Counted from the first letter of the stretch, positions 1 through 12,562 are shown. The stretch: 64,000 nucleotides of DNA from Simmondsia chinensis (GCA_018398585.1 JAGTTD010000001.1:31819438-31883437), one strand, 5' to 3'. Notes: generated by a model not told the origin, from the sequence alone. Numbers and translations: made by a program.

Positions 1-415
1 ATATATCAGATCTTGTACCTAACATCGCATACATAAGGCTTCCCACAACTGAAGCATATGGAACACTCATATATCCTTTCTCTTGAAATGTCCTAGAACA
101 TTGTTATAAAGAAAGAGGCACTCCATGCCTGAAAAGCAATAAACCCTTCTTGGAATTCGCCATGTTAAATTTGGACCATACTTTGTTTATGTAGGTAGCC
201 TGAGACAGACTCAACATCCTATTCTTACGATCTCACAGAAGCTTGATCCTAAGAATATAGCTGGCTTCTCCTAAGTTTTTCATATCAAACTAACTTGACA
301 ACCAAATCTTAACAACCAATAAAACTCCCACATCATTCCTAATGAGTAGGATATCATCCGCATACAATACTAAAAAAGTCACTTCATTCTCTGTATTGCG
401 CTTATACAAGCATGC
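1..415 (-). pseudogene. Ty1/copia reverse transcriptase fragment
   Basis: Read on the minus strand, about positions 400 to 60 give a copia RT catalytic motif, YADDILLIRND, followed by MKNLGEASYILRIKL and LSQATYINKVW. These are the usual palm and post-palm blocks of plant copia polymerases. Stops interrupt the frame (after the block ending KIWLSS and before DRKNRM), so it is dead. It is cut by the window start on one side and by an LTR-like sequence at 416 on the other, so gag, protease and integrase are not visible. Confidence 0.75.
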
Positions 416-2509
416 TGTTAGAATTAGTGTCCTGGAAAACCCAATTAGTTAGTTTTAATTATTAAATAAATGAAATTATTTTATTTATTTATTATCTGAT
501 TATGTTTTAAGAGTCAAACATGCGTGTGATTGTTTTATAAAATATTCTATGAGATGTACGTAGTCCAAGATGATATGTCGGATTTGGTTTAAGTGGTCAA
601 TGAGATTGAACCAAAAATAGACTCAGATCAGACTATTGATATGTTGTTAAAGTATATTTGTAGTCAATGATAAGTTTGGATAACTTATCTGATAAGACTA
701 GAATAAGATACTTTTGATGACTTCCCTTAGTCATGTGGATAGGGATCCAAGAGTATCATGTTGATGTTGTCAATAAGATTGGAACACTGAGTAGGGCCAC
801 TTAAATTATTTGTTTCTTAACTTCTATCAAAAATAATTAATTCTATAAGACAATAACTCTAAATTCAGGAAACGGTATAAATTTGTGCAAGGACTGTTCG
901 TTGCTTTAATGTGCCAAAAGGATTAGTCAAAGTGCGTTAACTTGAATCTTACGTGCGTTGGGTAATGGCATAATGTGTGACAAGAACAGTTGTTTACATG
1001 GAATCTATAGTCTCTAATGAGATAAAGATGTCCTCTTAGTTGATTCGCAAATATATGAACTGATTCTAGAATTTTTTACCGAAGTATTTCATATGTTTGA
1101 CATTTGGAATTGATGTGAAAATTGTTTATGTATTATTGAATTGTTCGAGAAGGGGAGTTTGGAACTACGGCGATAGATGTGAGAAAAATAATAATAGTAG
1201 TTAAAGTAGTTTTTTGTTCACGGATAGGAGTTAATTGTGGTAATAAAAGTTATTTGGAAAATTCTTGAGTAAATATGTTTAATTCTGGAGTGCAACAAAA
1301 CTTATTTAGGAGAATTAAGTTTTACTAAATGGTAATCAATTGTTATCATGAGATGATAATTAGATTTGACCAATTTAGAGCTAGAGTTAGATTATCTATG
1401 AGGTTTCTTGCCAAATCTCAACTTAAGCATTGTTTCAAAATATTTAAAAGTAAATTAATAAGATAAATTATTTATCTATGAAATAAATAAATTTTTATGT
1501 TAAACTAAATTCATGAAATGAATTTAAACATGTAGGAATTTGAACAAAAATAAATAAAAAAATTAAAAAAATAAAATAAAATAAACTGGGCCGCGTATGA
1601 GGACTAGGCTAGGGTGGGATTGATCGGTGGCAAAAGCCGCAGACCATTCACACATGAACACGTGTCAAGAGTCCCTTAAGGACATAGCTGAGTGGTAGTG
1701 AACTCTGGTTGCCAACGAGATGGCCCGGGTTTCGAATCCCACAAAGCTCATAATGTGAGCCTCTTTATGAGGAGTTTATGGAATTTATCCCCTCCCCCCC
1801 TTCCCATATCCTTACCAATGTAAAAAAAAAAAATATGAACACGTGTCAAGAAGCCATGAATAGGTATATGTTTATTCGTGTGCTTCTGATTCCACCAATG
1901 TGAGAATGACAAGTGACGCGTCTAAGCAACTAATTTTGTTTATAAATATACACGGCTTTGCTGTGAGTATTTATATATATTACGGTTTTGGAACTTGGTT
2001 GTCTTCCACAATGAAAATCAAAAAATTGTTGTAGGGGTTTTCTAAATTTTTGTTTAGCATAATTTTTCTGAAAAATTATTTTTCGGAAAGATTTAAAAGT
2101 TAATATTTTTGGGAGCCTACGCTCCTGATACTAAAAGAGGTCATTGAGAAGAAGATCTTAAGGTGTCGAGAATTCTTCTTCTAATTTTAAATCTTCAAGT
2201 TGGAGTTGGGATTTGCGCTTTAGGTTTATCTAAGTTAAGTATTTGATATTTAATTTATTTTTCCTTTATTTTATTTATTTTTACATACTATGTTTATACT
2301 TATTTTATTCGATATTTTTGTTTGTTATATTATGAACCTATTAGAGCAAGATTTACTAGTTAAATAGTTTTCGTGTCAAAAAAAAAAGATCTAATTAAAT
2401 AGTTTAATTAGGTTAAGGCTTTAGATTTAAAATTAAGAATTTTAAATTGGCATTCTGCTGCACCCGCTCAAAACGATCTAGGAAAATTTTTTGAAATTTG
2501 TTTCCAACA
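416..2509 (+). mobile_element. Candidate solo LTR (about 2.1 kb)
   Basis: The segment starts TGTTAGAA and ends TTCCAACA, a short inverted pair of the TG...CA kind that bounds LTRs. It has no coding potential. A TATA-like stretch (TTTATAAATATA) lies near 1940, consistent with an LTR promoter reading on the + strand. No primer-binding site follows the right end and the flanking 5 bp do not match, so element and boundaries are tentative. It contains a later SINE insertion at 1671-1834. Confidence 0.4.
1671..1834 (+). mobile_element. tRNA-derived SINE with 17-bp target-site duplication
   Basis: The body has RNA polymerase III promoter boxes of a tRNA: box A-like TAGCTGAGTGGTAG at about 1687 and box B-like GGGTTTCGAATCC at about 1727. 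It ends in a short A-run. The 17-bp ATGAACACGTGTCAAGA stands immediately before (1654-1670) and after (1835-1851) the element, a clean target-site duplication. This shows a retroposed SINE of about 164 bp, not a functional tRNA gene. It sits inside the candidate LTR and is therefore younger. Confidence 0.88.
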
Positions 2510-3986
2510 ATTAAACTAATGAATTCTACTTCTAAAGGGAAAAGAATATGGAATGGGAACCTAGGATTTTGAATCAATCATTAACCAATTATTATCATGT
2601 TAACTCTTAAATTTGAATTATTAATTGTCACACAGGTAGTGATTTAGGCTACAGGTTTCAAAGTGTTAAGGTGATGTTGTTAGTATCACGTATTGATCCT
2701 ATCTAACTAAAGTATAGGAAAAATAGGTTTTACCTAACATATTGTTAATTATCACGTATTGACCCTATTTAAGATAAAGCATAGGAAAGATAGGTTCTAA
2801 CTAATAATTCAGGGAAAATTATTACTCGAGTAATTAATCCTAAGGCTATAAGCACAAAAAATTAATTTATAAATATCAACATCCTCAACCACAGGTCACA
2901 AATTCAATTATCATCTCAATTGGATAATCGATAAAAACATAAACTTCAAAGTATTTATTCCAATCAAGTAACTTATGTAAACGATCAAATTATCCCAAAT
3001 AAAAGTAAAATGATACAATCAACTTGATTGTATCCAAGGATTTAGGGTTAGGGTTAGGATAGATTGGGAAAGAGAGTTAGATGAGAGAAAGAATTTGAAG
3101 AAGGGAGATGAGAAGTTAGAGAAGATGAGGAGAATGTTTTGTCAATTGTTATTTCACCAATGAATGAGAAAGTATTTATACATTGAATCCCAACTCCTTT
3201 CCTACTTATTGAATCGAAACTAATCAATGAATTAAAATATTCTACAATATAGCAATATACGTATCATAAAATAAGAGGAAAAAGACTATAATTTTATTTG
3301 ATTCTAGAGAACAAGTTAGCTCTTCATAAAGATGAATCAGTAAAGAGGAAATGGAGTCCATATTGATCTTCATGCTAAAATTGCTTCCTGTTCAAATTTA
3401 ACGAAAGGAAAGAAAATAAAAAAGCTGAGGAGGGAGAGAAAATAGAGGCGGTGCTCCAAATCACCAAGGGAACAGCTTCTCCTCCTGAGTTTCCCGAACC
3501 AAAAACTAACCCCACGCGCTGCTCTCCTCTCCCTTAAAACCGTACTTGCTGCTGCGAAACAAAACCTACCGGAGCTGGGCCGGACGTGGGCTGGTGGCTG
3601 TGCGTTGGCTGGATTGAACAGGACGCGAGCTGGTGGTGCGCAGGTCAGGTGTTGGAGGCTGACGTTGGGCTGGTGGGCTTGGTGGTGTTGGGCTGTTGGT
3701 GAGCTAGGGATAAAGGTGGGCTAAGGACAGGGATGAGTTGTGCTGGGCTGGAGTTGGTGGGCCTGGCGCAGATGTGCGCAGGTGTGGTCTGGATGTGAGT
3801 TTAGGCTGGGCTGTGCGTGGGTGATGACGGCCTTGGCTTCCGGGCTTATACGTTCTTGTTTCGATTTTCAATTGACTTGATTTAATTGACCATACATTGA
3901 ATTTGTCTTATTTGCATCAAAATTTGGCAATTTAAAACTTTAATCCTTCACCATATAAAATAACAAAGGGCAAAATATAGTGAGAC
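2510..3986. other. No gene seen; LTR-like repetitive DNA
   Basis: No credible coding region. A roughly 57-bp imperfect tandem duplication lies at about 2681-2740 and 2748-2806 (shared core ATCACGTATTGA, then CCTAT and AGGAAA). Three telomere-like units (TTTAGGG/TTAGGG) stand at about 3041-3059. The part around 3060-3200 is purine-rich (AGAGAGTTAGATGAGAG), like the LTRs of the Ty3 element in KAO intron 3. Around 3560-3830 the DNA becomes GC-rich (GGGCTGG-type words). This may be decayed LTR material; no boundaries could be fixed. Confidence 0.4.
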
Positions 3987-4196
3987 CTCCTGAACTTTGC
4001 AATTAATCACAACATACCCCGAACTTTGCAATTAATCACATCACACCTCCTGCACTTTTAATTTTAAAAAATAGCCTTCTAAACTTTGCAATTAAATAGG
4101 ACACACCCCCTGCATTTTTAATTTCAAAAAACAGCTCCCTCAACTTTGTTATTAGTCACAACTCTCCACCTGAACTTTGGTACTAAACATAACACA
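3987..4196. repeat. Tandem repeat, about 30-bp period, seven degenerate units
   Basis: Seven successive units share the pattern cctcctgAACTTTGcaattaatcacaacaca, starting near 3987, 4017, 4046, 4075, 4105, 4134 and 4165. Units differ by several substitutions, so the array is old. Function unknown; such arrays occur in the arms of some plant DNA transposons, but no mate array was found here. Confidence 0.7.
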
Positions 4197-6236
4197 CCAC
4201 TTATAAATTTATAAATTTCAAAATAAAAAGTATGAAATTAAATTTTGAATAAATAATAAAAGATATTTTTTTGGAAAATATATGAAAATTTGAAATTTAA
4301 AACAAATTTTGAAAAAAAAAATTTGAAAATATATAATAATATTTTTTGAATTTTAATAAGAATTAGAATAATAAATTTAAAATAAAAAAATCTATCAAAT
4401 TAAAAATAAGAAATTTTCTAGTTTTATACAAAATATAGGAATTCATACTTTTAAACGAAAGGTAGAATCTTTGTATCAAATTAAAAATAAAAGACTTTTT
4501 AGTTTCATTTAAAAAATAAAAAATGATATTTTTAGATAAAAAATATGAAGTTTATATTTTTCATGTGTTTCATTTGTTTTCAAAGTTTGTACCCATTCTC
4601 CCCTGCTAGACAAAAGGCGCGGTTGGGGACAATATGTGTGCAGTTGTCAGCAAAAGTCACGCTTTTAAAAGCACTGAACCCCCTCCCTCCTCTATGTTTC
4701 ATCTGTTTCCAAAGTTTGTACCCATTCTCCCCCACTTGGACTCCAAGGTTGGCATTTTCTCCCCCATAAAAGCTCCTTAAGGTCCCCTTCACTTGTTTGC
4801 CAAGTGTTGTTCTTTGTATGTTGGAAAAGTTTTCCCAATATTATATATTCTTGAGAGGATGGGAAGGTGCAAATGCATTCAGTGCAGATCAAAGCCAAAC
4901 GGAGTTTTTGACCTCCGGAGCTCCCAATCACTTGGTTATATCCTTAAAGGATGTGTTCCCACAAATATAAATTTAACACACAAGTTTAACTTTAATATTT
5001 TTAGCATTTTCTAAATGCAAAATTCTAATTGCGTTGTTGTAAGAGTTTTAAATAAAAAAGTATTTAATTGTCAATGTTTATTTTTATGTATTATTTTAGA
5101 TTCATAATAATAATAATAATAGTTGTTAGAGTTACTTGCAACAAAGATTCTTATACTTTGCTTTTTGTCAATTTAGTATTTGTACTTGGTGTCAATCCAG
5201 TCCATGTACAAGTGATATTGTTCAATTTAATCTTTTTAGCAAAATTTATGTTAAGTTTTTGCGAAAAATTTTAGTGGTTCTGGCACGGGTTGTATTAAAT
5301 TGAGTCAACAGATGGACTTGGAGTGAATTATTTGAACTTAATGTGATTGTACCATTAAAAATTACAACATTAACTTAATTTTAATTTGGCCATAGAACTG
5401 AATTGACACAAAATAAATTATAGATGGACTAAATAGGCACAATTAAAAATATCAAGACTAAACAAAAAAAAAGTACATAAATCTTTGATTTAAATCATCC
5501 TAATAATAATATTATTATTATTAGTATTAGTATGACTACCATCTTTTTGTCTTAAATATAAAAATTGGGAGATATGTTATATAATTCAAGTGGACATTCA
5601 GGAGACTCGAAAGATCTATTGTGCTCTTGAACTCTCATCTTTGCGTGACCATATGAGGCTTAGTTAACCTGATTACTGAGTCGGACTTGTTCAACGTGGT
5701 GAACTAGACAATTGGGAGATTAATCTCCGTGGTGGTCCACGTTCTTAATAAAATTCATACTTTTCAAAGTTCTTTTGGTTAATTACCATTTCTCAAATTA
5801 TGAGGGAGGGAAATCGGGATGTTAACACTTCTACTAAAGTTGTTGTTTATATGTTTGATTTATTTGTGTTTTGGTTATGATTGTATAATTTGTGAGAGAG
5901 GGAATAGGGTCTAATACTTTTTGAGGATTATAATTAGCCTTTGGATTGATCCTCTAGTGTGATAAAGAGTAGTGCGACATAGCATACGTGGTCTAGAGTT
6001 TAATGATGTAACAAACACACTAAAATCACATATATTCCTCTCTAAGTGATCCTTTAAAGGAAATAATTCCCTTTCCTATAGATACTTTAAATAAACAACT
6101 TTGCTTCTAATCAAAAGTACCTCATATTGACTCTACCTCAAAAACGAGACATCAATCCTTTGTCTTGAGAGTTCGAACAATATACCTACATAAGCTCAAC
6201 AATGAACATACTAAAATTATATCAAATATATGTATC
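4197..6236. other. AT-rich intergenic DNA, no gene
   Basis: No supported gene. A direct duplication of about 42 bp is present at about 4563-4607 and 4690-4733 (shared TTTGTACCCATTCTCCCC). Positions 4200-4550 are extremely AT-rich. A TAA/TAT microsatellite lies at about 5105-5120 and another at 5505-5530. The short open frames here carry no recognisable domain. Confidence 0.5.
5141..5500. mobile_element. Possible MITE with imperfect inverted ends
   Basis: The left end reads CAAAGATTCTTATACTTT and the reverse complement of the right end reads CAAAGATTTATGTACTTT, separated by about 360 bp of non-coding DNA. No convincing target-site duplication was found, so this could be coincidence in AT-rich sequence. 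Confidence 0.3.
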
Positions 6237-6348
6237 ACAATAACAAAGAGAATGAACATACCAAGTGTCCAAAGAGCTCCTACCTAAGCACGGTTTGAGG
6301 GGGACAGATATACGCAGCCTTCCCCCCTTCAGGGTATTACCCCTGAAG

Positions 6349-9300
6349 CAGAGGTGGCCAACGGGCCGGGCCGGCCCGGAAACCGCACCAGCCCGGCCCG
6401 TGTTTGTGCGGGCCGGGCCGGGCCTTGGGCCTATTTTTATTTTCGGCCGAGCCAGGCCCGGCTCGGCCCGGGCCCCGAGCCCAACTGCTCTTTTTAGAGC
6501 CATTGGGCTCGTTTTGAAGAGTCGTTCAACGACTCTTTTGTAAAGAGCCATTGAACGGCTCTTTTATTAAAAAAAAATTAAAAAAATTTATATTTTTTTT
6601 CCCTATAAATACTTCAACCTTTCCAACTCATTTTTTCACCAATTCTTCAATCCTCTTTTCTCTCTCTATACATTCATCATCTCCCATCTTCTCTAACTTT
6701 GCTAATTGCAAAAATTGTGATCTAAAGTTCGAAGTTCGTAAAGTATTTGGCTAAAGTTCCAATTTCATTGTTCTCTCGTTTCGGTAATTTTAGTATCGCA
6801 ATTTTATTTGATTCGCATTTTTAGTTATTTAATTTGCATTACTACTTGCATTTTATAAATACTAATCACTTATACTAATATGGCACACAACTCTTCATCA
6901 TGCTCTGGAGCCGGTCGTGCTAGTTCTAGCTCTTCTCGGCCACCCAGAATCCCTAAAAGGAGTAGAATTGTCTTACTTGATACTGAAAAATGAGCTTTTA
7001 TACAACCAGACCCAACACCCCCATACACTGATGATAGCATAGATTATGACTTTTCACAACAACAAGATTATCATGAGTCAGGTGGTGGTGGGGTTTGAGA
7101 CTCACAAACTGATGAGGAACCCACCCCCACCACTGAAGCTCAGCCTGAAACTAGTACCTCTACTAGTAGGCGTACAACTAGTGGGGTATGGAAGCACTTT
7201 ACCCTTAATAAGACAACTAATAAAGCAACTTGTAAATTATGTGACCCACCTAAGGATTTTAGCCATCAACCTGGCAGTGGGACAGGCACATTAAACAGAC
7301 ATATACTTAGGTGCCACCCTGAGCAATTCCCAGAAAAGAGCCAACAACGTCTAGTACAGCAAGTGACCGGTGCACTTGCTAATTTTAGGTTCTCTCAGGA
7401 GAGCAACCGAAAAGGACTAGCTAAATATATAATTATGAGTAAAAGGCCTTTTAATACAGGCGAAGACCCAAATTTCGTCAACTACCTCCAACGAAATGTT
7501 AATCCCGCCATTGTGAGGATTCCTCGGAACACCATAAAGCGGGACGCTTTTACGTTGTACCACGGGATGAAAACTGGGGTCTTCACACATTTTGCGACAA
7601 ACACGAGCATGTTCTTGTTGACCTCGGACGTATGGACGTCGAAACCCGGCCAACCTTATATGTGCATAACGGCACACTGGACCGATGAATCCTTCATCAT
7701 GAAAAAGCGGATAATTCATTTTGGACTTTTAGATTGCCCCCACAATACTGAGGTAATTACGGGTGTGATTATGTCAGCAGTCCGCGACTGGGGCATAGAG
7801 CGACGTATTTTTAGTATTACGTTTGACAATGCTACCAATAACACTGCAGCCGTTACACATTTAATTAGGCAAATGAGACCCATATTAGGTGGGAAGTGTT
7901 TCCATATTCGTTGCGTTTGTTACATTTTGCATTTAATGGTAACGGATGGTTTAGATCTCATAAAAGCATCTCTTATCACCTTAAGATCGGTAATAATATC
8001 TGTAAAATCATCCAGCACTAGAAAAAGAAAATTTAAAAATTTATGTAGGTTGCATAACATGGAATATAAACAATTCAAATTAGACTCCCAAAATAGGTGG
8101 TCGTCTACGGTAGAAATGTTAGAGCGCCTTCTACCATACAAAGACGTTCTAATGGAATACGCCGCAGGAAAATCGTGCAGAATGGAGCGATTACGACCTG
8201 GCCGATATAAATTGGGAGACAATAAATCAAATTTGTAACTTTTTTAGCATGTTTAAAGAGGCAACAATATTTTTTTCGGGTTGCTACTATCCAACCATGC
8301 CTCAAGCAATATCAAGATTGCTTGATATTGTCAATTGGATGGTGGGTAATGAATCCAACCCCGTTTTGTTCGCATCGATTCAGGCAATGAAAGAAAAGTT
8401 TGCCAAATATTATTTTGAACTACCTCTTACATACTGCTTTGCAACTATTTTAGACCCTCGTTGTAAACGCTCGGGTTTCAACTTGTTTTGCCAACATTTT
8501 TTCACGTATTTGAATCCTACTCTTAATATCGACACTTTCATTGCCGATGTCAATTACGACTTACATAGTTTATTTTCTCAATATTCCCGTCGATTAGCGT
8601 CCAATAATCCTAATACTGCTTCAGTAGGATCTTCCACATCTAGTGGAAGTAGTTTACACACGTCATATTCGTGGAAGTTGTTGGAGCAATTTACGCCCAC
8701 AGCAGCCCCCACATCATGTGACGAGTTAGATTATTATTTACGGACACCGATGGTCCATATTTTTGGGCCGCCGGCCAACCCGAATTTTGACGTGTTACAA
8801 TGGTGGAACACAAACCAAACCCAGTATCCCGTGCTTTCCACCATGGCAAGTGATATACTAAGTTGTCCGGTGTCTTCAGTAGCATCGGAGTGTGCTTTCA
8901 GTCTTGGTGGCAGGTTGCTTGGAACGAAGAGGGCAAAGCTATCGCCGTCAAGCTTGGAGATGTCCGTATGCTTGAAGGATTGGCCGCTAGCAGAGGCAAG
9001 AGATCAACAGAGAATGAAGCTGGATTCATCGAGCGATGAAGAAGACGACCATACAACCAATACCTCAAATGATGGCCTAGATACCCCCGAAGGCGACTGA
9101 TATCAACACTTTTGTATGTCAATTATTTACTTTTGAATATTGACGTCAAAAGACGACCGCACCCCCCATATACCTCAAAAGATGACTGCACCCCCCATAT
9201 GTCAAACTTTGTATTTGTACTTATATTTGTTACGTTATTTATGTACCATTATTTTTTTTGATAAGATATTTACCATTACTTATTGTGTATTTTATTTTAT

Positions 9301-9656
9301 TACATATATTTAATGTATATTTAGCATTATTAGTGCTTGAAAAAAAATGTATTTATATCTCATATTATTTATCAATGAATTACAATAATTTTAGTACCAA
9401 ACGACTTTGTATTATAGCTCTTTTTTTCCCTTTAGTACAAAAATAACTTTAGTACAAAAAATCGGGCATAGGCCCAGCCCGGACCTGCCCGCCCGCATTG
9501 TAGCGGGCCCGGGCCTGACCCACGAGGCCCCCGGGCCGGGCCGGGCCGGGCCAGGCCCGGTTCCCAGAAGGGCCTCGGCCTGGCCCGGCCCGCTACAGTG
9601 CCGGCCGACCTAGCTTCGGGCCAGGCCCGGCCCGGCCCGCCCGTTGGCCACCACTA
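6349..9656 (+). mobile_element. hAT DNA transposon (3.3 kb), non-functional
   Basis: The left end CAGAGGTGGCCAACGGGC pairs with the reverse complement of the right end, TAGTGGTGGCCAACGGGC, 16 of 18 matching. The flanks are CCCTGAAG (6341-6348) and CCCTTAAG (9657-9664), an 8-bp duplication with one mismatch, as expected of hAT. Both subterminal regions (about 6361-6480 and 9472-9645) are packed with GGGCC/GGCCC motifs, a common hAT transposase-binding arrangement. The interior encodes a broken hAT transposase. The insertion lies in the 3' domain of a SINE, which dates it after the SINE. Confidence 0.9.
6880..9100 (+). pseudogene. hAT transposase pseudogene (BED finger, RNase-H-like core, dimerisation domain)
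   Basis: The ancestral start is probably the ATG at 6880, followed by a Ser-rich stretch. In-frame TGA stops at 6991 and 7096 break the N-terminus. A BED-type zinc finger follows at about 7190-7320 (CKLC ... LNRHILRCHP). The catalytic region continues in the same frame, with LTSDVWTS near 7620 and ITFDNATNN near 7820, to about 8170. There a one-base-type frameshift moves the reading to another frame (WSDYDLADINWETINQIC). The C-terminus holds the hAT dimerisation region (CPVSSVASECAFSLGGRLL near 8865-8925) and ends at TGA 9098. Two stops plus one frameshift mean it cannot make full-length transposase. Length without damage would be about 740 residues. Confidence 0.88.
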
Positions 9657-9839
9657 CCCTTAAGAGAGGTTGTTTCAGAGTGCTCCCAACCTGAGGGTGA
9701 GGACTTTCCAAAATGTCACCCATCCTGGTACTGCTTTCGCCCAAGCACGCTTAACTTGGGAGTTCTAATAGGATCCAGTGATGGCGTGTTGGTATCCTCT
9801 TTGGTACAATAACAAAGAGAATATAAGACTAAAAAAGAT

Positions 9840-10560
9840 GGGAAGTATCCATGGAGTTGATACTAATTTAGTGCATCGAATGACTCTAACACAAACATTT
9901 ATGTCACATGCTCAATGAAGTTAATGGCGCATAGCTCCTTTGTTACTGGGTCCCCAAGCATATCCACATTAGCATTATAAAGATATTCAAACTTCTTTAT
10001 TCCCAAACCACTCTCTAAGCTTGTATGTCTTCATACTAAAAGATTTAGCAGCTGGAGGATTCTTGGTGTTTTGGGCATAGCTGATTGTTCTCATATTATA
10101 ATAGTAGATACTTACGGGTGCAATCTGCAACATGCAAATCCATAAGTAAGTCCCACAACAACTTAGCAAGAGTTCCAAGCTCGAAAAAGCATCACTTCGC
10201 TTCCATGACAGAAGTAGAAACGATAGACTACTTCATACTTTTACAAAATATAGCTCCACTGACAAGCAAGAAGAAGAAATCTTTAGTAAACATCATATGA
10301 TATGCACAACCACCAAGAATTGACATCTACATATCCTAACAGCTCAAATTTTCAGCCCTCTTATGAACCAACATATAAATTATAGGAGAATGTAGAAACC
10401 TACTCACTTTTTTCGCAGCAATGCAATGACCCTTCTTAGAATTAGACATGTAACTACCTAATGCATTCACTAGAAAAGCAATGTTAGGCTTGATGTATAC
10501 TTTAGCATACACTAAACTCGCAAATGGACATCTAAAGGTATACTTCTTTGATTATATGTT
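9840..10560 (-). pseudogene. Ty1/copia RNase H remnant
   Basis: On the minus strand, pieces of a copia RNase H region can be followed across frames: SYMSNSKKGHCIAAKK near 10430-10480, LGGCAYHMMF near 10300, VSTSVMEAK near 10200 and LAKLLWDLLMDLHVADCTRK near 10110-10170. Numerous stops show it is dead. No LTR could be tied to it. It lies between the hAT/SINE nest and the Ty3 element at 10784. Confidence 0.6.
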
Positions 10561-10783
10561 AAAATCATTAATCTTGTAATATTGTGACTCTCATTATTAG
10601 TAAGTAACACTATTACTTTGGCAATAACGATATTTGTCTTGACAATAACAACTCTCTAAATTAAATATATGAATTTGATATATTTTTAATGGTTAACAAT
10701 TTGAAAAAAAAAAAAGGCAATTTGCAAAAAAAGCAAGGCCTCTTTACCCTCTTCCTTTATTATAAATAGAGTTATCATTTCAA

Positions 10784-12371
10784 TGATTGATGTACCTCAT
10801 ATTTTCATATTTTTATTTCTCATTCTTGCAACATATTCAGCTTTTACATGTGTGTTTTATTGTAATCTAAGTATATTTTTGGCTCAGAGTACAACGGAGC
10901 AAACAAAGGTTGAAAAATGGTAGAATCAAGTGTAATCGAGGCATAGTTGAAGACTACATTGAGAAATCTGACCACATGTGGACAAGAAGGACCAATCGGG
11001 TTGTATATCGGTAACTCAATTAGGTCTTGTAGAGCTTCGGGGGCTAAACGATCAGTCGACACGAAGTACCAATCGGCTAGCGGCCGGTGACCAGCAACAA
11101 TAAGGGGCTTACAGAGGGCCAGATGATCGATCGGGAAATGGGGCCGATTAATCGGCTGGCTATAGAAAGCCAACCAATCGATTGGCACTTCCAGTCGACT
11201 AATCGGCTGGCCGATCAATAAGCCCATTACCTGCCTCGCACCTCATGTATAATTAAAGAGGGGGGAGACTTAATTTTACGTCTTTTGGCCGCATCTCCTC
11301 TCCTTCATCTCCTTCCCGGAGCCGTTACAAGATCTAAGGGGTTCTCAAACACTGAAGCGTAGGTGGTTGGAGTGCTAGAAGGATCAAAGTTTGGATCAAG
11401 GTCAACGCAAATTGGGGGAGTCTCAGTTTCCTAGTTTTTTCCATTATTTCTTTCTTTATTGATTTTAATGATGTGTAGAACTCCTATGGAGGAGTGGACT
11501 CTTTAGTTTAGGAATGAAGGACGAGTAGCCATCCGTATCCCAGATTTTTATTATTCTTTTGACAATGAATTTATGTTATGTTATATACACACCGCAATGG
11601 GGAATTTATGATTGTTGTTTGGTATTTCTTTGTGTGTGCTTGTAGCCATGATAAGATCTCCAGATTATTAGTATTCATCTATGAGCTTGTAGCCTAGACC
11701 ATAACTTAACTAGTATGTCACACGTGGTCAGAGTTGAGGCTGTACCCAACTCTGAATACAATCTTTTATATGAATTAATACTTAATTAGGGGTGACAAAA
11801 GAATTTGTTAGTGCCATTGAGATGAGTTATGCTGCACCTAGGTTGATATAATAGGTTATGCCCTTAGACTAGTTCATTATCCTAAGCTCTAACTTAAGTA
11901 TTAATTTAGGTTTAATATTGAATTGGGAGCAAGAAAGGAATTAAGTGGTACTAATGAGATAACCTATGCTACACGTAGTGTGATATGATAAGTTAGGCCT
12001 TTAGACTAGTTCATTACCCTAATCCCTAGTTTAAATATTAGCCCAAGCTTTGTGCTTGTATCCAAAGCCTCTTAAATTATTGTCATAGTATAATATAATG
12101 ATGGGATACGAGTAAAACTACCCTGAATTCATTCCTTAAACTAACCTCAATTGAATTGACACATTTAGTTTTACTATTTCAGTTAACAAATCATTCAAAC
12201 CGGCAAAAAAAAAAAAAAAAAAAAAAAAAAAACCATTTTTCAACCTCTCACTAATAACTAAATCCGATGTAAATCTGATTCGATGTGGGTACAACCCGTA
12301 TACCCCATTTAGCTAAGATGATCTCATACGCTTGCAAGTACACGGTTTTAAAACACTTTTAAAATCACATC
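10784..12371 (+). repeat. 5' LTR of the Tat/Athila-like element
   Basis: It starts TGATTGATGTACCTCA and ends AAAATCACATCA. The same landmarks recur at 22637 and 24030. Shared blocks include ACATGTGTGTTTTATTGTAAT, the GATCGATCGG/CCGATTAATCGG-rich middle, CTCCTATGGAGGAGT and GCTTGCAAGTA near the end. It is longer than the 3' LTR (1588 against 1394 bp), partly because of an extra copy of the block around 11770-12010 and a 28-base A-run at about 12206. Confidence 0.75.
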
Positions 12372-12377
12372 AAGTTT

Positions 12378-12400
12378 TTGGCGCCATGACCAGGGAATCG
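12378..12400 (+). other. Primer-binding site, tRNA-Asp type
   Basis: TGGCGCCATGACCAGGGAAT stands seven bases after the 5' LTR. It resembles the complement of the plant tRNA-Asp 3' end (TGGCGCCGTTGCCGGGGAT), the usual primer site of Tat/Athila-type elements. The mismatches agree with an old copy. Confidence 0.65.
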
Positions 12401-12562
12401 GCAGGCTAAGTTAATTTAGAAATTAACAAGTTATTATTTATTTTTTATTTTCTTTGTTTAAAAAAAAAAACAACTTACTTATTTTTCTTTAATTTATTTT
12501 TTTGTTCTATTTTTCTTTTTAGTTCTATTTTTATTTTTTTTATTTTAAATATTTTTTTCATT

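Larger units (their letters stand above)
6254..9805 (-). mobile_element. 5S rRNA-derived SINE, interrupted by a hAT element
   Basis: Reverse-complemented, the right part (about 9665-9805) resembles plant 5S rRNA, with GTTAAGCGTGCTTGGGCGA and GGATGGGTGAC, so it has a 5S-type internal polymerase III promoter. The left part (6254-6348) is the SINE 3' domain (GGCTGCGTA, GCACTTGG-like end). ACAATAACAAAGAGAAT flanks the whole unit at 6237-6253 and 9806-9822, a 17-bp target-site duplication. The two halves are separated by the hAT element at 6349-9656. Without it and its duplicated 8 bp, the SINE is about 235 bp, near full length. Confidence 0.88.

Noticed and set aside
1680..1745. tRNA-like sequence with A and B boxes
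   Set aside because: It is the head of a SINE with target-site duplications and an A-tail; the cloverleaf is not convincing, so it is not called a tRNA gene.
3041..3059. Interstitial telomere repeat
   Set aside because: Only about three units; too short to indicate a fusion or telomere remnant.
6222..6551. Pro/Ala/Gly-rich frames near 6265-6551
   Set aside because: They are translations of the hAT GGGCC subterminal repeats, not proteins.
9665..9805. Second 5S rRNA-like sequence, minus strand
   Set aside because: Same SINE family, with flanking 17-bp duplication; not a functional rRNA gene.
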